Position numbers and translations under genes: made by a program. Positions 28,415 to 38,240 of a stretch of 64,000 nucleotides of DNA are shown piece after piece (position 1 is the first letter of the stretch; each line of letters begins with the position of its first letter). The stretch lies in contig NZ_CP086136.1 in the NCBI RefSeq assembly GCF_017565645.3, positions 868,001-932,000 on the forward strand. Direction: 5' to 3'. This stretch comes from Bradyrhizobium barranii subsp. barranii (GTDB lineage: Bacteria; Pseudomonadota; Alphaproteobacteria; Rhizobiales; Xanthobacteraceae). Below the pieces are notes generated by a model. That model was not told where the DNA came from and searched no databases. It saw only the letters and a list, made by a program, of their open reading frames with translations.

Positions 28415-28813
28415 ATGAAAGCAGCGCTCTTGGTCCTGTCGCTTCTTGGCCAGCCCACGATTCCGATTTCAGACCGTGTGCCCATCTTCAATGTGGAAGC
28501 CCTTTGCCGGGACGTTTCGGCCGACGACAAGGCCTCAGGGCTCACCCTGGCGCAGGACGCCGGCGAGTGCGTGCGTGACGAGACAATTGCGCAGCAACAG
28601 CTGAGCTCGACCTGGCTGACTGTTCCGGGCCCCGCGCGCGATAGTTGCGAAGGCGAGGCTGCGGCAGGGGGAATAGAAAGCTATGTCGATCTGCTCACCT
28701 GCCTGCAGATGGCAGGCTGGGCGAATCCGACTCCGCCGCCGAAGCCCCCGCTCAGGGGAGCGAGCAAGATGCGGAACGCCAAGAATGAGCTGCGGAACGA
28801 ATTGAAGAATTAG
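28415..28813 (+). CDS. Small hypothetical, probably exported protein
   Basis: 132 residues, preceded by a strong ribosome-binding site AGGGAGG seven bases before the ATG. The N-terminus MKAALLVLSLLGQP is short and hydrophobic and could be a signal. Four cysteines (in LCRDV, ECVRDE, SCEGE and TCLQMA) suggest two disulphides. The tail after residue 108 is Pro-rich then basic. Function not recognised. Confidence 0.75.
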   Translation: MKAALLVLSLLGQPTIPISDRVPIFNVEALCRDVSADDKASGLTLAQDAGECVRDETIAQQQLSSTWLTVPGPARDSCEGEAAAGGIESYVDLLTCLQMAGWANPTPPPKPPLRGASKMRNAKNELRNELKN

Positions 28814-28950
28814 CTGCGCAGGTGACAATGGGGACGAGAAGACGGCGGAGCAGCTTCTTGGCAGGTCGCGTATCATAGCGTGCGCGTTCGCCGGCAGCGG
28901 GGTCCTGCGAGCGATGCGACGAAGTTCCGGGCGCCGGGTGGCGGTCGCCA

Positions 28951-29370
28951 TCAATGATGGGCCGACACGCCCTTGACGCATTGGGTCAACAGATCAACGC
29001 TGGCGAATTGGCTGACATCGCCCAGGCTGATCATGCCGACCATCCGCCTGCTCTTGTTGATCACGGGCAGCCTGCGGATTTTCAGCGTCTCCATGTGATG
29101 CACGGCTTTCGCCAGATCGTCGTCTTCCCGGCAGCAATGGATGCCTTCGGTCATCACGTCCCGCGCCGTCATGCGCGCGGCGTTGAAGTTCTTGCTCGCG
29201 AGGCCTTTGCAGACGATGTCGCGATCGGTCACCATCCCGATCAGATGGTCGTCATCGCCGATCGGAATGCAGCCGATGTCGTGCCCTTGCATCAACTTCG
29301 CGATCTCGGTGATCGGGGTGTCCGGGCTGACCCAATCGACACCCTTGTGCATCACGTCCTTGACCTTCAT
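28951..29370 (-). CDS. Two-CBS-domain protein
   Basis: 139 residues beginning MKVKDVMHKGVDWVSPDTPI, almost entirely a pair of CBS domains (about 7-60 and 75-128), which bind adenine nucleotides. Each domain begins with a DVM motif. GGAGG sits six bases before the ATG at 29370, which decides the start against an in-frame upstream extension. Stand-alone CBS pairs are usually energy-sensing regulatory subunits; the partner is unknown. Confidence 0.9.
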   Translation of the reverse strand: MKVKDVMHKGVDWVSPDTPITEIAKLMQGHDIGCIPIGDDDHLIGMVTDRDIVCKGLASKNFNAARMTARDVMTEGIHCCREDDDLAKAVHHMETLKIRRLPVINKSRRMVGMISLGDVSQFASVDLLTQCVKGVSAHH

Positions 29371-29485
29371 GGAGGACCTCCGTTGCGAACGCAGCCCCCG
29401 TGACGCGATTATACTACGAACCGGGCGCGACCGCACGCGCGCCGCGACGAAGGCGCAGGAAAAATCATCCCGCTGCCATGCTGCG

Positions 29486-29956
29486 TCAACCGTGTGTGCT
29501 GAAGCGTCCATGCGGCGCATTGGCCGTCAGCCGTTCGAACTGTGCATGCGTCAGGTGAAGCAGCGTCTCATGGTCGCCGGCTTCGATATAGATCTCGGGC
29601 TGCGCCCGGATGCTGTCATCGACGATGAGATCGAGCCCGTAGCATCGGCCTACCGCCGGAACGGCTCCATGCGCGCAGTCCGCGAACAGCCTGTTGATCT
29701 CGGTTTCGTTCGCCATCACGAGATCCGCGCCGAGCTTCTCCTTCAAGTCCGGCAAGTTGAGACGGTGCGATGCCGGAACGATCGCGAGCATATAGCCGCC
29801 GTCATGGCGCAGCACGACGGCCTTGGCGAAACGATCGCCCGAGACGTGGCAGGCCTGCGCCGTGCGCGCGGATGACATGGTGAAAACGTGCGGGATCTCG
29901 ACATACTGGATGTTCTCGGCAGCCAGGTATCGGTGGAGCGTGGGGGCAATGGTCAT
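29486..29956 (-). CDS. YbaK/prolyl-tRNA-deacylase-associated domain protein
   Basis: 156 residues. The domain spans most of the protein: VFTMSSARTAQACHVSGDRFAKAVV with the conserved lysine, then GGYMLAIVPASHRLNL and GAVPAVGRCYGLDLIVD. The family hydrolyses mischarged aminoacyl-tRNAs. In this subtype the role is less certain and annotation as a general aminoacyl-tRNA deacylase is safer. Faces the same way as the CBS gene, 115 bases upstream of it. Confidence 0.86.
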   Translation of the reverse strand: MTIAPTLHRYLAAENIQYVEIPHVFTMSSARTAQACHVSGDRFAKAVVLRHDGGYMLAIVPASHRLNLPDLKEKLGADLVMANETEINRLFADCAHGAVPAVGRCYGLDLIVDDSIRAQPEIYIEAGDHETLLHLTHAQFERLTANAPHGRFSTHG

Positions 29957-30082
29957 GGCGCAGCCTTTCGGATGGATATGCGAGCCATCCACCGTGAGGC
30001 TGCCCCGCCGCACGATGGGCGGCCGCGTGATTGCCGGATGCCAGCATAGGCCTCGCGCTCGAATGCGGCAATCGGGTCAGGG

Positions 30083-30111
30083 GTTCGGATCGTTCCGGGC
30101 GCTCCTTTCCG
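30083..30111 (+). repeat. att-like direct repeat, copy 2
   Basis: Copy of the tRNA-Arg 3' end with three mismatches (positions 6, 21 and 24 of the 29). Nothing resembling the rest of a tRNA is present upstream, so this is not a second tRNA gene but a displaced 3' fragment, as left by site-specific integration. Confidence 0.6.
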
Positions 30112-30159
30112 TTTCGTTTGCCGCCGATCGATTGTGGCTTTTGCTGCGCTTCTCGTGTC

Positions 30160-30480
30160 TTACGGGATCCTTGCCACAACGTTGGGCCGGTTCTCCCTGA
30201 GCCACGCGACGGCCTCGGGTCCATCGACGACGCACGCGAAGGTTTCCCAGGTCGGGTCCTCCAGGGACTCCGATTGCAGTCGCTTCGCCGCATACTCGAC
30301 GAGATCGTGCAAGCCCTCGTATCCTCGTCGGTGCTCGAGGGACTCTGCAATCGCCGTGCTGGTCCAGCCTCGTCGGGCCAGATCGACGATGCTCGGAGCG
30401 TCAGCCTCGCTGAACCAAGGTGTGGCATCGAACTCGATGCAGCGGACATTGTCGGCGGTGTGGCAAGTGGCGTGGATCAT
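30160..30480 (-). CDS. Small hypothetical cytoplasmic protein
   Basis: 106 residues, no signal or membrane segment. GGAGG lies six bases before the ATG. The middle part (SIVDLARRGWTSTAIAESLEHRRGY) reads like a short helix-turn-helix, and the end is WETFACVVDGPEAVAWLRENRP. No known family recognised. Lies just outside the downstream att-like repeat. Confidence 0.68.
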   Translation of the reverse strand: MIHATCHTADNVRCIEFDATPWFSEADAPSIVDLARRGWTSTAIAESLEHRRGYEGLHDLVEYAAKRLQSESLEDPTWETFACVVDGPEAVAWLRENRPNVVARIP

Positions 30481-30530
30481 GGGGTTCCTCCGTTCGCCGG
30501 CTCAGTTTCACATCGCTGCCTCGCACGCGC

Positions 30531-33500
30531 TCAGACTTTGACCAGATCCCCCAGCAGGTTCGCCGCCACCGTCAGCTTGGCAAGGGTCAGGCCGCTGGCA
30601 GCAATTTCTTCGACCGAGCGACGGATGCGCGCCGCTTCGGGGTGAGCCGCAAGCCACGTCTCGACGGCCTGCTGGCCGGACTGGCCGGTTGCCAGCATAT
30701 CCGCGGCCAGTCTTCGTTCGGCACCGGCGATCTGCTCAACGGCGCGATCGACCGCCATGCGTTCGAAATAATCATTTGCAGGCACGCCGCGCGCGGCGGC
30801 GATGATGCGGTCGAGACGGAAATTGGCTTCCGCAGCGAAGAAGGTTGCGGCGGCATCGCCGATAGCGCGCGAGGTGCGCTCGGCGATCGTCACGATATCG
30901 GGTGCCGCAATCAGCGCGTCGAGATCGGCGAGCTCACCGGCGAGGCCGGCCGGGACGCCGGCATCGGTGAGCTCCTGGCGCCGCTTGCCGCGCGCGGCCT
31001 GCAGGTCCGGCGGCAGGGTGGTGTCGAGGGAGGCCGCGATCTCGCGGATACCCGGGCCAAAACGTCCGATCACCGCCTCGAGGCCGTCCTTGAAATCGAC
31101 ATTGCGCACGTACCAGACCATGCGGGAAATCAGGAGGTCCTGGACCGTCGCGTAGAGGCCGAGCTGCACCTGCCCGTCGATCCGGGTGTCGAGCGCGTCG
31201 ATCGCGTCATTGAGTCGCCTGAGCTCGTAGATCGCGTCCACCGCCACCTGCGCCATGACGATGGTGGGGATATCGGCGTCGGTCTCGTCGGTCAGGCGCA
31301 CGATACACGCCGGGCCGCCGCGGTTGATCACGGCATTGACGAGACTGGTCGCGATGATCTCGCGTCGCAGGCGATGGAGCTCGACCGCGGCCGGGAATTT
31401 ATCGGGAACCTCGCGCGGAAAATACAGGGACAGTCTGCGGGCGAGGTAAGGATCATCAGGCACGCTGGTGGCGAGCAGGTCCTCGTAGAGCGTCAGCTTG
31501 GCGTAGGCGAGCAGCACGGCAAGCTCGGGCCGTGTCAGGGCCTGGCCGCGCCGTGTCCGCTCGGTGAGCGCTGCGTCGTCGGGCAGGAACTCCACGGCGC
31601 GGCTGAGCAGGCCGCGCTGCTCGAGCGACTGCATCAGGCGGGTGAGGAAGCCGGTCTCGGCCACGCCCTTGCGCTCGGCGAGCGAGAGCGCCAGCGTCTG
31701 CAGATAGTTGTTGCGCAGCACCAGCGTGCCGACCTCGTCGGTCATCGCGGCCAGCAGGCTGTTGCGGTCGGCGAAGCTGAGGCGTCCCTCGCGTTCGGGG
31801 CGCGCGAGCGCGACCTTGATATTGACCTCGACGTCGGAGGTGTTGACGCCGGCCGAATTGTCGATGGCGTCGGTGTTGAGCTTGACGCCCTTCTGTGCCG
31901 CTTCAATGCGGCCGCGCTGGGTGACGCCGAGATTGGCGCCTTCGCCGATCACCCGGGCGCGAACGTCAGTGCCTGCGATGCGGATCGGATCGTTGGCGCG
32001 GTCGCCGGCCTGATCGTCGCTCTCTGCCGATGCGCGGATATAGGTGCCGATGCCGCCAAACCACAACAGGTCCGTGCGCGCTTTCAGGATCGCCGTCATC
32101 ACCTCGAACGGCGTGGCCTGCTCCTTGTCGAGATCGAGCAGGCTGCGGACTTCCGGTGCGAGCGGGATCGCCTTGAGCGTGCGCGAGAACACGCCGCCGC
32201 CCTGCGAGATCAGCGACTTGTTGTAGTCCTGCCAGCTCGATCGCGGCAGGTCGAACAGACGCTTGCGCTCGGCGAAGCTGGTCGAAGGGTCGGGCGAAGG
32301 ATCTATGAAGATGTCGCGGTGATCGAACGCCGCCACGAGCCTTGTCGCCGGCGAGAGCAGCATGCCGTTGCCGAAGACGTCGCCGGACATGTCGCCGACG
32401 CCGGCAGCGGTGAACGGCATGGTCTGAATGTCGGTGCCGAGCTCGCGGAAGTGGCGCTTGACCGCCTCCCAGGCGCCGCGCGCCGTGATCCCCATCTTCT
32501 TGTGGTCGTAGCCCTGGCTGCCGCCGGAGGCGAAGGCGTCGCCGAGCCAATGGTTCTTCTCGGCCGAGATCGCGTTGGCGACATCGGAGAAGGTGGCGGT
32601 GCCCTTGTCGGCGGCGACCACGAGGTAGGGGTCGTCGCCGTCATGGCGCACGGTGGAATCCGGCGGCACGACGGCGTCGCCGTCGAGATTATCGGTGAGC
32701 TCGAGCAGCGAGCGCACGAAGATGCGATAGGCCTCGGTGCCTTCCGCGAGCCAGGCGTCGCGATTGGACGGCGGCGGCAGGCGCTTGGGCACGAAACCGC
32801 CCTTGGCGCCGACCGGCACGATCACGGCGTTCTTGACCTGCTGCGCCTTCACGAGACCCAGGATCTCGGTGCGGAAATCCTGCGGCCGGTCGGACCAGCG
32901 CAAGCCGCCGCGCGCGACCTTGCCGAAGCGCAGGTGAATGCCTTCGACCCGCGGCGAGGAGACGAAGATCTCGTAAAGAGGCCGCGGCGCCGGCAAATCG
33001 TCGATCCGCCGCGCGTCGAACTTGAAGGAGATGACCGGACGCGGATGTCCATCGTCGCCGATCTGCCACAGATTGGTGCGGATGGTCGACTGCACCAGAT
33101 TGGTGAAGCGGCGCAGGATGCGGTCTTCATCGAGCGAGGCGACGGATTTGAGCTGCTCCTCGATCTCGGCAAGCAGGGCCGTCTCGCGCGCCGAACGCTC
33201 GCGATCGGTAAGCACGAGGCGCGGATCGAGGCGGGTCTGGAACAGTGCGACGAGGGTGGCCGTGATCGCGGCGTTCTTGCGCAAGGTCTCCCACATGTAA
33301 TCCTGGGTGAACGGAGCGCGGATCTGGTGCAGATAGCGCGACAGCGCCCGGATGGTCGAGACCTCGCGCCAGCCCAGCGCGGTGCGCAGGATCAGCGCGT
33401 TGTATCCGTCGGATTCGGCGCGATCCGTGACCACCGCCATGATCGAGGCTTCCAGGCGATGGCTGAATTCCGGATTGATCTCGATCGGCTGGCCGTCGCT

Positions 33501-35345
33501 GGTCTCGATCGTCATCTCATGCATCCAGACCGGTTCCGGCCGGTTGCCGGGCACGATCTGATAGGTGCGTTCGTCGACCACGCGCAGGCCGTGATTTTCG
33601 ATCACCGGCACGCGATAGGACAGCGATAGCGGTGCGGCGTCGGAGAACACCTTCAGGCCGAAGCGCCTGGGATCGTCCTCGCCCTTGTCGCGGTGCACCG
33701 AAATCGTCACCGGGCGGGCCGGCGTCAGCTTTTCGATGGTGGCGATGTCGGCGATGGCCTGCTCCGCCTTGAAAACCTCGGTATAGCCGCCGCTAAAGGC
33801 CTGGGCATAACGATTGGCGATCATGCGCGCCCGCATGCCGTCGGTCGACGCGGTGAGCGCGGCCTTCAGCTTGTCGGTCCAGGTCGCGGCAATGGCGCTG
33901 ATGCCGGCTTCGAGCGCGGCGCGCTCGACGACGGGCGTTTTGCCTTCATAGCGCCCGATGATGAAATGGACGCGCGCAAGCGCGCCCTCGGGGAACGATA
34001 CGTAGGACGCCGACAGGGTCCCCTTGTAGACCTGCGACAGGAAGGCTCCGACGCGCGTGCGGACGTCGGTGTCGTATTTGTCGCGCGGAATGAAGGTGAG
34101 AATGGAGACGAAGCGATCGAACTTGTCGACCCGCGCCAGCGCCCGGACGCGCGGGCGCTCGTAGAGGATCAGGACCTCGATGACGAAATTGTAGAGCGTG
34201 TCGACGTCGATCTGGAACAGCTCGTCACGCGGATAATCTTCGAGGATATGCATGAGCGCCTTGCCCGAATGGCCGTTCGGGTCGAAGCCGGCGCGCTGCA
34301 GCACCCGCGCAACCTTGTGGCGCACATAAGGGATCTGCCGCACCGAGCGGGTATAGGCGCCGGAGGTAAACAGGCCGACGACGCGCAATTCGCCCTCGAG
34401 CCGGCCGTCGGGTGCATAGAGCTTGATACCCACGTAATCCATCCGGATGCGCCGATGGACGAGGCTTGAGACATTGGCCTTGATGACGATCAGCAGCGTC
34501 GGCTCGTGCATGAACTCGCGGATTTCCGAGGTCATCACCACCATTTCGTTGCCGCGGCGCAGGACCTTCACGTCGGGATCGCGCAGGATGCCGAGGCCTT
34601 CGCCGGTGGTGATGTCGTCGGACGCATCGCTGTCGGGCGAGAAGCGATATTCGCGCACGCCGAGGAAGGTGAAATTGTCCGCGCAGAGCCATTGCAGGAA
34701 CTGATTGGCTTCGGCGACCTCGTCGATCGGCAGCGGCGGCGGATTGGAAGCGAACGTCTTGATTGCCTCCTCGACACGGTCACGCATGGCGCGCCAGTCG
34801 GTGACGCAGGCGCGGACGTTGTTCAGCGCTCTGGTGAGTCCGTCGATCAGCTTTTGGCGATCGGCGTCGGCGTCCAGGCGGGTGATGTGGAGGTGAATCA
34901 GGCTTTCGCGGGCGCCTCTTGCTCCCTCCGGCAGTGCTTCGCCGTAGAACCGCAGCAGCTTGCCCTCGGCATCGCGCTCCACGGCGATGATCGGGTGGGC
35001 GACGAGGGTGACTTCGATGCCCTGCTCGGCGAGCTCCGCCATGGTGGAGTCGTACAGGAAAGGCATGTTGTCGTTGAGAATCTCGAGCACGGAAATCTCG
35101 CGCCCGTTCGGCAACGTCGGATTGACCACGCGGATATCGGCGCTGCCCGACGTGCGCCGCTGCACATGCTCCCAGGCTTGCTCCGCCAGGACGGCAAGCG
35201 AGGCGGCATCGTAATTGTCGAGATCCTCGATATTGCTGTAGCCGAACAAAGGCTCGGCGAAGGCCCGCGGGCTCTTGCCCGGCGGCACGCTGCCTGCTGC
35301 ATCGCGGATCAGGGTTGCCCGGGCCTTGTCGTCACGCCACGCCAT
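30531..35345 (-). CDS. gdhB: NAD-specific glutamate dehydrogenase, large (GDH-180) type
   Basis: Oxidatively deaminates glutamate to 2-oxoglutarate with NAD. 1604 residues, the size of the very large bacterial class. The N-terminal half (about 1-700) carries ACT-like regulatory segments. The catalytic domain (about 720-1240) holds KVARGGLRWSDRPQDFRTEI and the lysine motif PVGAKGGFVPKRLP. A long helical C-terminus follows. Three ATG codons lie close together; GGAGG is five bases before the third, so 35345 is preferred to 35357. The symbol follows usage for this class and is tentative. Confidence 0.96.
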   Translation of the reverse strand: MAWRDDKARATLIRDAAGSVPPGKSPRAFAEPLFGYSNIEDLDNYDAASLAVLAEQAWEHVQRRTSGSADIRVVNPTLPNGREISVLEILNDNMPFLYDSTMAELAEQGIEVTLVAHPIIAVERDAEGKLLRFYGEALPEGARGARESLIHLHITRLDADADRQKLIDGLTRALNNVRACVTDWRAMRDRVEEAIKTFASNPPPLPIDEVAEANQFLQWLCADNFTFLGVREYRFSPDSDASDDITTGEGLGILRDPDVKVLRRGNEMVVMTSEIREFMHEPTLLIVIKANVSSLVHRRIRMDYVGIKLYAPDGRLEGELRVVGLFTSGAYTRSVRQIPYVRHKVARVLQRAGFDPNGHSGKALMHILEDYPRDELFQIDVDTLYNFVIEVLILYERPRVRALARVDKFDRFVSILTFIPRDKYDTDVRTRVGAFLSQVYKGTLSASYVSFPEGALARVHFIIGRYEGKTPVVERAALEAGISAIAATWTDKLKAALTASTDGMRARMIANRYAQAFSGGYTEVFKAEQAIADIATIEKLTPARPVTISVHRDKGEDDPRRFGLKVFSDAAPLSLSYRVPVIENHGLRVVDERTYQIVPGNRPEPVWMHEMTIETSDGQPIEINPEFSHRLEASIMAVVTDRAESDGYNALILRTALGWREVSTIRALSRYLHQIRAPFTQDYMWETLRKNAAITATLVALFQTRLDPRLVLTDRERSARETALLAEIEEQLKSVASLDEDRILRRFTNLVQSTIRTNLWQIGDDGHPRPVISFKFDARRIDDLPAPRPLYEIFVSSPRVEGIHLRFGKVARGGLRWSDRPQDFRTEILGLVKAQQVKNAVIVPVGAKGGFVPKRLPPPSNRDAWLAEGTEAYRIFVRSLLELTDNLDGDAVVPPDSTVRHDGDDPYLVVAADKGTATFSDVANAISAEKNHWLGDAFASGGSQGYDHKKMGITARGAWEAVKRHFRELGTDIQTMPFTAAGVGDMSGDVFGNGMLLSPATRLVAAFDHRDIFIDPSPDPSTSFAERKRLFDLPRSSWQDYNKSLISQGGGVFSRTLKAIPLAPEVRSLLDLDKEQATPFEVMTAILKARTDLLWFGGIGTYIRASAESDDQAGDRANDPIRIAGTDVRARVIGEGANLGVTQRGRIEAAQKGVKLNTDAIDNSAGVNTSDVEVNIKVALARPEREGRLSFADRNSLLAAMTDEVGTLVLRNNYLQTLALSLAERKGVAETGFLTRLMQSLEQRGLLSRAVEFLPDDAALTERTRRGQALTRPELAVLLAYAKLTLYEDLLATSVPDDPYLARRLSLYFPREVPDKFPAAVELHRLRREIIATSLVNAVINRGGPACIVRLTDETDADIPTIVMAQVAVDAIYELRRLNDAIDALDTRIDGQVQLGLYATVQDLLISRMVWYVRNVDFKDGLEAVIGRFGPGIREIAASLDTTLPPDLQAARGKRRQELTDAGVPAGLAGELADLDALIAAPDIVTIAERTSRAIGDAAATFFAAEANFRLDRIIAAARGVPANDYFERMAVDRAVEQIAGAERRLAADMLATGQSGQQAVETWLAAHPEAARIRRSVEEIAASGLTLAKLTVAANLLGDLVKV

Positions 35346-35665
35346 CATGTCCTCCATTTGCCGCGCCGTCCGACCGCAGTTGCGATCCTCAGCCTAATTC
35401 TGGAGTGCATCTCGTCGAGCGCCGCGATCGAGTGGATACGCAAGATCCCCGGTCTCGTGCGTCGGCAGCTTCCGACGACAATACTACGATCCCGGAGCGA
35501 AAGGCGCACGCTGTTGTGAGGCGTGCCGGAATTTCCGACGGTGGCGGGCGAGGCCGCCGAATCATCGAGGTGAGAAAATTACGAGCAATTTCAATTGTGT
35601 ATGAGCTCGTGTTTTTATTCTGAATGGCGCGCTAGAGCACCGTTCCGATTGCGCTGCAGCGGGCT
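35346..35665. other. Region upstream of the glutamate dehydrogenase gene
   Basis: No supported gene. It probably holds the gdhB promoter on the minus strand, but no clear -35/-10 pair was found. The local AT content rises around 35570-35630. Confidence 0.35.
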
Positions 35666-35669
35666 CTAG
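35632..35669. repeat. Short palindrome CTAGAGC...GCTCTAG
   Basis: Arms CTAGAGC (35632-35638) and GCTCTAG (35663-35669) with a 24-base spacer containing GTTCCGATT. Resembles a short relic of repeats common in Bradyrhizobium-type genomes. It is almost the only repeat of this kind in the right-hand 39 kb. Confidence 0.55.
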
Positions 35670-35851
35670 TGAGTGCGGGTCAGCTCCACGCCATCGACCA
35701 CCATTTTCCATGTTCCCGCCTCCTGGTGAGGCGGCGTCGACACCTCGAATGTCGTCGAGAGGAATGCAATGCCGACGACGAAATGATCGCCCTCGAACCG
35801 CCGCAGCGGAGCGTTGATCGACGTCGTGGTGGTCGCGCCAGCCCGGTTCAA
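35666..35851 (-). CDS. Possible small hypothetical protein
   Basis: A 61-codon frame from TTG 35851, ending GTWKMVVDGVELTRTH. Its residue mix (FEGDHFVVGIAFLSTTFEV) looks more like protein than the competing frame, which is Arg/Gly-rich. There is no strong ribosome-binding site and the true start may lie elsewhere. Its stop abuts the CTAGAGC palindrome. Weak call. Confidence 0.35.
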   Translation of the reverse strand: MNRAGATTTTSINAPLRRFEGDHFVVGIAFLSTTFEVSTPPHQEAGTWKMVVDGVELTRTH

Positions 35852-36006
35852 CCGAAGGCGCCGATGCCGCGCGGCGCATCGGCACGCGCGTTGACAGATT
35901 GTTCATTGACCACGGCGCGCCAGCCGTAACCGCCGGTTAACCATGGATATTTACGGTGTAGCAAGCCTCTGAACCGGGGCTGTCAGTTGATTTCGAGTCC
36001 AATCCT

Positions 36007-38151
36007 ATGGCGTTCGGTCGAAGCGCATCTCCGCGAAGCATCGCCCCGACGGAGCCTGCGGCTTCGTGGGAAGCGTCGCGGGCTGCGACGGCGAAGCCTG
36101 ACAGCGCTGCTCCTGCGCTGATCAAGGGATCGCTGACCGTCACCGGTGCGCTCTCCTTCCTGCGCGAGAATGGCCGGCGCATCCTGACGCTGGCGCTGGC
36201 GCTGTTCGCCTTGGGCGTCATTGTCCTGATGGTCTTGCCGGTTCGATATGCCGCGACAGCCCTGGTCGTCGTCGATCCCCGCGAGCTGCGCGTCACCTCG
36301 GAGCAGGACGTGCTGCCGGGCATCGGCCAGGATGCCGCAGCACTTCAGAGCCAGATCGAGATCGCCAAATCGGACGGCTTTCTCCGCCCCCTGATCGAGC
36401 AGCTCAAGATCGCCGACGACGCGGACATCGCGGGCGGTTACACCGACATGACGCGCCTGCTCGAAAAATTCCGCAACCGTCTCGATATCTCGCGCCGCGG
36501 ACTGACCTACGTCATTGCGATTTCATTCACCTCGAACAATGCGGAACGGGCCGCGCATTACGCCAATGCCATCGCCGAGGCGTTCGTCGCGAGCCAAGGC
36601 CGTGTCCGCACCGAGGCCACGGACGAGGCGGCCGACTGGCTCAAGGACCGGCTGAAGGCATTGAACGAGCGCCTGCGCGTATCGGAAGATGCCGTTGCCG
36701 CCTTCAGGTTCGAGCACAAGATCCTCAATGCCGGCAAGGATTCCACGACCCAGCAATTGCGGGTGACTGACCTCAATCAGCAGGTCTCCGCCGCTCGCGC
36801 GCGCACCGAGGAAGCCAGGGCGCGTTACGAGCAGGTGCAGCGCGATCTCAAGGCCAATGTCGAAGGTCCGGTGAAGCAGGACCTCCTGAGCATGCTGCGC
36901 GCGCAGCGCTCGACCCTGAACGATCAGATCGCGCAGAAGAAAGCGGTGTACGGCGACCGCCATCCCGACCTCGCGATCTCCTACAGCCAGCTGGCTGATC
37001 TCAACAGGCAGATCGAGGTCGAGCGGAAGAAGAACATCGACACGGCGAAGTCCGAATATGAGGCTCAGCTCGAGCAGCAGAACGCGCTGGAAAAGCAGCT
37101 CAAGACGGTCGAGACGCAGATGCTGGTCGACGGCCAGGCGCTCGTGAAGCTGCAGGAGCTGCAGCGCGACGCCGATGCCAACAAGAACATCTACGAGCAG
37201 TTCCTGTCGCGGTTCAAGACGACCAACGAGCAGCGCCAGCTGCAGAGCTCCCAGACCAAGATCGCCTCGCTCGCCATTCCGCCGATGCGCTCGACGCGTC
37301 CGCCCCTCGCTTTGCTGCTTGCGGCGCTCGCGATCGGCTCGATCCTGACCTCGACGGCCGCCGTTGCGGCGATGGGAAGCATGTCCGACGGGCCCGCGCC
37401 TGCCGAGGCTCCTGCTCAAACTCTTGCGCGCGCGGAAGTGGCGGAGGCGCAAGTCCAGCGTCCGGCTCCGGCTGCGCGCCAGCCCGAGGCGATGCCGAGC
37501 CTGCCTGTCTGGGCCCGCATTCCCGATCTGGCGCCTGGCGCCGTGGCCAACACTGTGTGGCAAAGGCCGATCACTGCCTCGGCCGAGCTCGATCTCGGCG
37601 CATATCTGCGTCCGCTTCTCGAGCGGATCGATCGCGCGCCGGTGCGTGGCTGCAAGGTCGCCCTCGTGTTGTCGGTCGGCAAAGGTGCCGGCGGCAATAC
37701 CGTTGCGCGCTCGCTCAATCGCGCGGCGGTGAATCGGGGCATGATGAGCGTGCTGATCCGGCTCCAGCCGGAATTCGCCGGTCACCAGCCTCCGGTGACC
37801 GAATGGCAGGACGGCTCGACCACGGCAGGGCTGCAGTCGATCGACGAGCTGCTGAGCGCCGGCAGAAAAGCCGATGCGCGGCCCGAGGACGATATTCGCT
37901 CGGAGTTCGATCTGATCGTCGTCCATGCGAGCAATCTCGCACTTCAGCCCGACGCCATTGCGCTGGCCGCACACGCTGATCTGATCATCCCGGTGGTGCG
38001 CGCCGGCGAACTCGGTTCGGCGGCGATGCGGCGGGTCGCCGCGGCGCTGTCGAGGTACAACACCGTGCCGACCGGTCTCGCCGTCAATCACGCGCCGGCG
38101 GGTTCGGTGGCGCCTCACCCTGAGGGCAGCGCGTTGAGCAGGGCGGTTTGA
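36007..38151 (+). CDS. Wzz/GumC-type polysaccharide chain-length or export protein
   Basis: 714 residues. The first membrane segment is near residues 58-80 (RILTLALALFALGVIVLMVL), followed by the Wzz domain and a long coiled coil (about 200-400). A GNVR-like segment and a second membrane segment near residues 435-460 come next. The C-terminal third (about 550-700) resembles the cytoplasmic BY-kinase domain of ExoP, but its P-loop is degenerate: SVGKGAGGNTVA lacks the normal GKS/T order. It may therefore be a non-kinase export scaffold. No glycosyltransferases lie nearby. Confidence 0.85.
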   Translation: MAFGRSASPRSIAPTEPAASWEASRAATAKPDSAAPALIKGSLTVTGALSFLRENGRRILTLALALFALGVIVLMVLPVRYAATALVVVDPRELRVTSEQDVLPGIGQDAAALQSQIEIAKSDGFLRPLIEQLKIADDADIAGGYTDMTRLLEKFRNRLDISRRGLTYVIAISFTSNNAERAAHYANAIAEAFVASQGRVRTEATDEAADWLKDRLKALNERLRVSEDAVAAFRFEHKILNAGKDSTTQQLRVTDLNQQVSAARARTEEARARYEQVQRDLKANVEGPVKQDLLSMLRAQRSTLNDQIAQKKAVYGDRHPDLAISYSQLADLNRQIEVERKKNIDTAKSEYEAQLEQQNALEKQLKTVETQMLVDGQALVKLQELQRDADANKNIYEQFLSRFKTTNEQRQLQSSQTKIASLAIPPMRSTRPPLALLLAALAIGSILTSTAAVAAMGSMSDGPAPAEAPAQTLARAEVAEAQVQRPAPAARQPEAMPSLPVWARIPDLAPGAVANTVWQRPITASAELDLGAYLRPLLERIDRAPVRGCKVALVLSVGKGAGGNTVARSLNRAAVNRGMMSVLIRLQPEFAGHQPPVTEWQDGSTTAGLQSIDELLSAGRKADARPEDDIRSEFDLIVVHASNLALQPDAIALAAHADLIIPVVRAGELGSAAMRRVAAALSRYNTVPTGLAVNHAPAGSVAPHPEGSALSRAV

Positions 38152-38240
38152 CGATGCCGACCGGTGGCAAGGCTGCGGCTCATGCCTGAGGCGCAGCGCG
38201 CAAGCGCACCTGTAATCTGCTTCACACGCAAACGCGCCCA

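Noticed and set aside
30083..30111. Second tRNA-Arg gene
   Set aside because: Only the 3' third is present; no acceptor 5' strand, D arm or anticodon arm upstream.
30420..33629. 1069-codon plus-strand frame antisense to the glutamate dehydrogenase gene
   Set aside because: Shadow of a real gene; composition is dominated by Arg, Gly, His and Asp with no domain pattern.
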